From: Micrococcales bacterium 72-143
GTDB taxonomy: Bacteria; Actinomycetota; Actinomycetes; Actinomycetales; Microbacteriaceae
NCBI GenBank assembly: GCA_001898835.1
Contig: MKVM01000001.1
Location: forward strand, 862,466-926,465
Direction: 5' to 3'
Length of the DNA: 64,000 bases
A program made the translations under genes and the position numbers. This document shows positions 61,033 through 64,000 of this stretch, piece after piece. The number at the start of each line of letters is the position of its first letter. The stretch's first letter is position 1. Below the pieces are notes generated by a model. The model had not been told where the DNA came from and ran no database searches. It worked only from the letters and a program-made list of their open reading frames with translations.

Positions 61033-61547
61033 TGGGCCGCCGCACCACCACCACGCGAACGCCGAAGCGAGATCGTCGCAAGCCTGTTCGGATCGGGGTG
61101 CGCTTCGCCACCGATGCGGCCGCGATGATCGCCGTCGACGATGTTGCGGAGCCGGGCGAGGTCGTCCGAGCCGGCGTCGTCGGGCACATCGCCGCACTCA
61201 TTCTCGGACTGGGCAGGGCGGCATTGGTGCGGGTGCAGGAGGTGGATGGGGCGGTGTTCGCCGATGTTCTGACCCCGCCCAGCCGCGATCCCGCCGACCT
61301 GGTGGACCGTATCCGCGACCAAGTAGCCGCTGGCGGACCGACCGCGAATCCTGAGCTGCTCGAGGTCACCGGAGACGGGCTCTTACCTGGCGAGGATGTT
61401 CAGGTCGCGCCGGTGTTGCAAACCGTGACCGCCCACGAGGACGGCACCGCTCGCGCTCTGGTGGATTCGTCTGAGCTGGGGGCAACCGGTCAGGTGATGC
61501 TGTTCGGGGCGGTCTCCGGCACCACGATCCTCGCCCGCCGCCCGTGA
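61032..61547 (+). CDS. Hypothetical protein between VirB4 and VirD4 genes
   Basis: 171 residues. ATG 61032 shares one base with the virB4 stop, and its own stop overlaps the coupling-protein GTG by 4 bases. Starts with a basic tail (RRTTTTRTPKRDRRKPVRIG), then a mixed alpha/beta part (GHIAALILGLGRAALVRVQE, GTARALVDSSELGATGQVML). No family recognised; its strict coupling on both sides suggests a structural or regulatory part of the transfer machine. Confidence 0.65.
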   Translation: MGRRTTTTRTPKRDRRKPVRIGVRFATDAAAMIAVDDVAEPGEVVRAGVVGHIAALILGLGRAALVRVQEVDGAVFADVLTPPSRDPADLVDRIRDQVAAGGPTANPELLEVTGDGLLPGEDVQVAPVLQTVTAHEDGTARALVDSSELGATGQVMLFGAVSGTTILARRP

Positions 61548-63295
61548 GATCTGCTTCGCCCGGCGGGGAGAACGCACTGGCCAATCTCGGTCTGGCGCTT
61601 CTCGGTGGAGTCCTGGCAATCGCAGGGATTCTCTGGGGCGCGGGCCACATCGCCGCGTTCGTCCTCGGAACCACCCCGCCGGCTGCGGACATCACCGGCG
61701 GCTTCGGAGTGCTGGCCCGCCCCTGGGACCCAGCCACTCCCCTCGAGGCAGCCGGATTACATCCGGTCGCGTACTGGGTCACCGTCACCCTCCTCACCGC
61801 CATCTCGGGTGTGGCCGGCTGGGGAGGGTGGCGGCTCTTCCACACACCCCGCAACCAACCCACCGACCTGCACCATCTCGACGGGACCGCCACCCGCGGT
61901 GAGGTCGGCAAGACCGCCTCCGCCCGGGCCCTCACCAAGAAGGCCGCAGCCTTGCGGCCCTCGCTGCCGAACGCGACCGCGGCGCAGCTGGGCTACTTCC
62001 TCGGCCGCGCCGCAGGCAAGGAAGTGTGGGCGACGGTGGAGGACTCCATGCTGCTGATCGGACCACCCCGTTCTGGCAAGGGCGCCCACATTGTCATCAA
62101 CGCGATCCTCGACTCCCCCGGCCCCGTCGTCACCACCTCCACGCGCCCCGACAACCTCGCCATCACCATGAACGCCCGCGCCGCCCAAGGACCGGTTTAC
62201 GTCTTCGACCCGCAGCGACTGGCCGAAGGCATCGCGGCCGGCGCGAAGTGGTCGCCGGTGCGCGGCTGCGAGGACCCCACCACTGCGATGATCCGCGCGG
62301 CCGGGCTCGCCGCAGCGACCGGGTTCGGCGGGGTCGAGGCCGGCAACTTCTGGGAAGGCAAAACCCGCGTCGCGATCCAATGCCTGCTGCATGCGGCCGC
62401 CCTCGACCACCGCACACCGGCCGACCTCTACCAATGGACGCTGAACCCGGCAGCAGCCCGGGATGCCGCCCGCATCCTCGCCACCAACCCCGACGCCACC
62501 CCGGGCTGGGCCGATGCCCTGGACGGGATGCTGCTGTCCGACCCCCGCACCCGCGACTCGATCTGGCACGGAGTGAGCCTGGCCTTCGCGGCCCTCGCCG
62601 ACCCGCGCGTGCTCGCCGCGGTCTCTCCAAGGCCGGGTGAGGAGTTCGACCCGGCCCGATTCCTCGCCGAGAACGGCACCCTCTACCTGCTGGCCACCGG
62701 CGCCGGCGCAAGTTCCTCGGCCGCTCTCGTCGCCGCCCTCATCGAGGACCTGGTCGAGGTCGCCCGCCGTAAGGCTGCCCGCTCCCCGCGGGCCCGCCTG
62801 GACCCGCCGCTGCTGATGGCTCTGGACGAGATCGGCAACCTCGCCCCGCTGCCCTCGCTGCCGACCCTGATGGCCGAGGGCGGCGGCACCGGCATCACCA
62901 TGCTCCCGGTCCTGCAGTCCCTGGCGACCGCGCGGGAGAAGTGGGGCGAGCACAACGCCGCCACGATCTGGGATGCCGCGATCGTCAAAATCATCCTCGG
63001 CGGCGGGTCCAACCCCAAGGACCTCCACGACCTCTCCTCCCTCCTCGGTGACCGCGACGAGGAAACCACCTCGACCACGATCGACGGCCACGGCAACCGC
63101 TCCACCCAGACCTCCCTGCGGCGGGTGCCGGTCATGGGCACAGAGGCCATTCGCACTATGCCGCTAGGCACCGGGTTGATCCTGCTGCGCACGAGCCGGC
63201 CGATCATCGCCTCGCTGCGGTTCTGGAAGACTCGCCCCGATGCCACGCAGCTCGAGGCCCAGGAAGCGCGTTTCGCCGAGCACCTCGCTCCCTGA
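61544..63295 (+). CDS. VirD4/TraG-type coupling protein (T4CP)
   Basis: 583 residues from GTG 61544. Two N-terminal membrane helices (NLGLALLGGVLAIAGILWGA; VAYWVTVTLLTAISGVAGWG-like region near 70-90), then the cytoplasmic ATPase: Walker A LLIGPPRSGKGAHIVINAIL (~166-185), Walker B LLMALDEIGNLAPLPSLPTL (~421-440) and ITMLPVLQSLATAREKWGE. It takes the relaxase-bound strand to the T4SS channel. Follows the small coupled gene; intact. Confidence 0.9.
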   Translation: MRSASPGGENALANLGLALLGGVLAIAGILWGAGHIAAFVLGTTPPAADITGGFGVLARPWDPATPLEAAGLHPVAYWVTVTLLTAISGVAGWGGWRLFHTPRNQPTDLHHLDGTATRGEVGKTASARALTKKAAALRPSLPNATAAQLGYFLGRAAGKEVWATVEDSMLLIGPPRSGKGAHIVINAILDSPGPVVTTSTRPDNLAITMNARAAQGPVYVFDPQRLAEGIAAGAKWSPVRGCEDPTTAMIRAAGLAAATGFGGVEAGNFWEGKTRVAIQCLLHAAALDHRTPADLYQWTLNPAAARDAARILATNPDATPGWADALDGMLLSDPRTRDSIWHGVSLAFAALADPRVLAAVSPRPGEEFDPARFLAENGTLYLLATGAGASSSAALVAALIEDLVEVARRKAARSPRARLDPPLLMALDEIGNLAPLPSLPTLMAEGGGTGITMLPVLQSLATAREKWGEHNAATIWDAAIVKIILGGGSNPKDLHDLSSLLGDRDEETTSTTIDGHGNRSTQTSLRRVPVMGTEAIRTMPLGTGLILLRTSRPIIASLRFWKTRPDATQLEAQEARFAEHLAP

Positions 63296-63370
63296 CGACG
63301 GCCGGCCCGCGCACCTCTCCTGCGAGGCGCGGCCACCAGGCGGCGCCGGACTCGAGCGAAGGAACCTGCG

Positions 63371-63919
63371 ATGGTCGACACCCCGGACCCGTCTGCCTTC
63401 ATCGACGGGCTCGAACCGCCTGATCAGGATCTCGACGACGCCCTGGCGGAGCTCCTCGGCGATGCGCCCCGCCCGATCGACTGGTCCACCCTGTCCGCGG
63501 AGGATGCCGAGGCCGAGTGGCTCGAGCTCAATCGGTGGGTGGACTGGCTCCGCCACGAGTACGGGCTGCCCGCGACGATCGTCCCGCCACTCTGGCACCG
63601 CCACCCCGAACTGCTGTGGGAGCTCTCGGCTCTGCATCTGGCCTGGGTCGCCAGCTACGACCCGCAGCAGTCGGCCACCGCGCCGCTGACCTGGCACCGC
63701 GACTTCCACGCCGCACGCGAACGCCTGCGCGACTGGGTCGCCATCGCCGGCACCAAACTCGACCGCGACCGCCCCACCCGGCAAACCGTCTGGCCCGGCG
63801 AAGAAGCCGGCCCCGACACCGAAGAGATCCCGATCGCCAACCGCGACGAGGACTTCATCGCGTTCGTCCGCGCCGATGTGAGAGCCCGAGCCTCCGGACC
63901 GGACGGCGCTGGCGTTTGA
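63371..63919 (+). CDS. DUF4913-like protein
   Basis: 182 residues from ATG 63371 (GAAGGA 8 bases upstream). Central EWLELNRWVDWLRHEYGL and PPLWHRHPELLWELSALHLA, then LTWHRDFHAARERLRDW, the pattern of DUF4913 proteins regularly found after the VirD4 gene on actinobacterial ICEs and plasmids. Role in transfer not known. Confidence 0.75.
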   Translation: MVDTPDPSAFIDGLEPPDQDLDDALAELLGDAPRPIDWSTLSAEDAEAEWLELNRWVDWLRHEYGLPATIVPPLWHRHPELLWELSALHLAWVASYDPQQSATAPLTWHRDFHAARERLRDWVAIAGTKLDRDRPTRQTVWPGEEAGPDTEEIPIANRDEDFIAFVRADVRARASGPDGAGV

Positions 63920-63929
63920 CCGCGCGCCG

Positions 63930-64000
63930 GTGGCGGCGATCGTGGAGGATCCGCAAGAACCGCACGACTCGAGCGAGGCGGAACGGAAGCTACGCCGCCA
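63930..64000 (+). CDS. Possible next transfer-operon gene, cut by window end
   Basis: Open frame from GTG 63930 (AAIVEDPQEPHDSSEAERKL) to the window end. It lies 10 bases after the DUF4913 stop and the frame's composition is plausible for coding, but only 23 codons are visible and no ribosome site is evident, so it may be a chance frame. Confidence 0.25.
   Translation, partial: MAAIVEDPQEPHDSSEAERKLRR

Overview
The window is high-GC DNA with actinobacterial gene families throughout (Kdp operon, LAXTG-anchored surface protein, SCO6880/DUF6112/DUF4913-type conjugation genes, DUF2637, three-helix-bundle ArsC). It most likely comes from a Micrococcales actinobacterium, perhaps Microbacteriaceae; the species cannot be fixed from sequence alone. 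Bases 1-2648 look like ordinary chromosome: the end of a TetR-like regulator, an HdeD/DUF308 membrane protein, a nitrilase-family hydrolase and a lipoprotein. At 2651-2684 lies the 3' end of an initiator tRNA (tRNA-fMet, minus strand) that is not followed by the rest of a tRNA. This is what remains when an element integrates into a tRNA 3' end. From there to the end of the window the DNA reads as one large integrative and conjugative element (ICE) whose far end is outside the window. LAYOUT OF THE ELEMENT. (a) 2973-9374, a probable conflict/defence island: a KAP P-loop NTPase faces a tightly coupled four-gene operon (DprA-like Rossmann protein, zinc-ribbon phosphoribosyltransferase, small lipoprotein, HEPN-type protein with an RxxxxH motif), followed by three small genes including a free-standing three-helix-bundle domain. 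(b) 9518-12589, a 1023-residue LAXTG-anchored surface protein. (c) 12708-20588, a complete kdp potassium-uptake operon with an extra micro-ORF ahead of kdpF. It is followed by two tandem miniature LysA-like proteins lacking the catalytic barrel, a CorA metal channel and an AraC regulator. (d) 24826-38396, membrane proteins, a MobF relaxase-helicase, a DUF389 protein, a CDF metal exporter with its ArsR/SmtB repressor, DUF3846, ParB-like and SSB maintenance genes, and a palindrome-rich gap. (e) 38396-41863, ArdC-like antirestriction protein, a small cargo unit (PadR, HAAS-domain membrane protein, secreted protein) and a relic of a second ardC 3' end. (f) 41864-50996 and 59557-63919, the type IV secretion/conjugation operon (DUF2637, ParB-like, VirB8-like, M23 hydrolase, two DUF6112 proteins, VirB6/TrbL, SCO6880, VirB4, VirD4, DUF4913). 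It is interrupted at 50997-59556 by (g) an arsenic/metal cargo: Nox-like flavoprotein, aquaporin, ArsR-arsenate reductase fusion, ArsC, ArsO-like flavoprotein, ArsR, ArsN1-like acetyltransferase, and a second ArsR/SmtB-CDF-small-protein module that is an inverted duplicate of the one at 31.3-33.1 kb. HOW IT WORKS TOGETHER. MobF relaxase, coupling protein and T4SS would move the element; ArdC, SSB and ParB-like proteins would protect and maintain it during establishment; the cargo gives potassium scavenging, metal and arsenic tolerance, surface adhesion and a candidate antiviral system. The strongest candidate for an undescribed system is the DprA-PRTase-lipoprotein-HEPN operon with the convergent KAP NTPase at the element edge. 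The paired mini-LysA proteins are the second.
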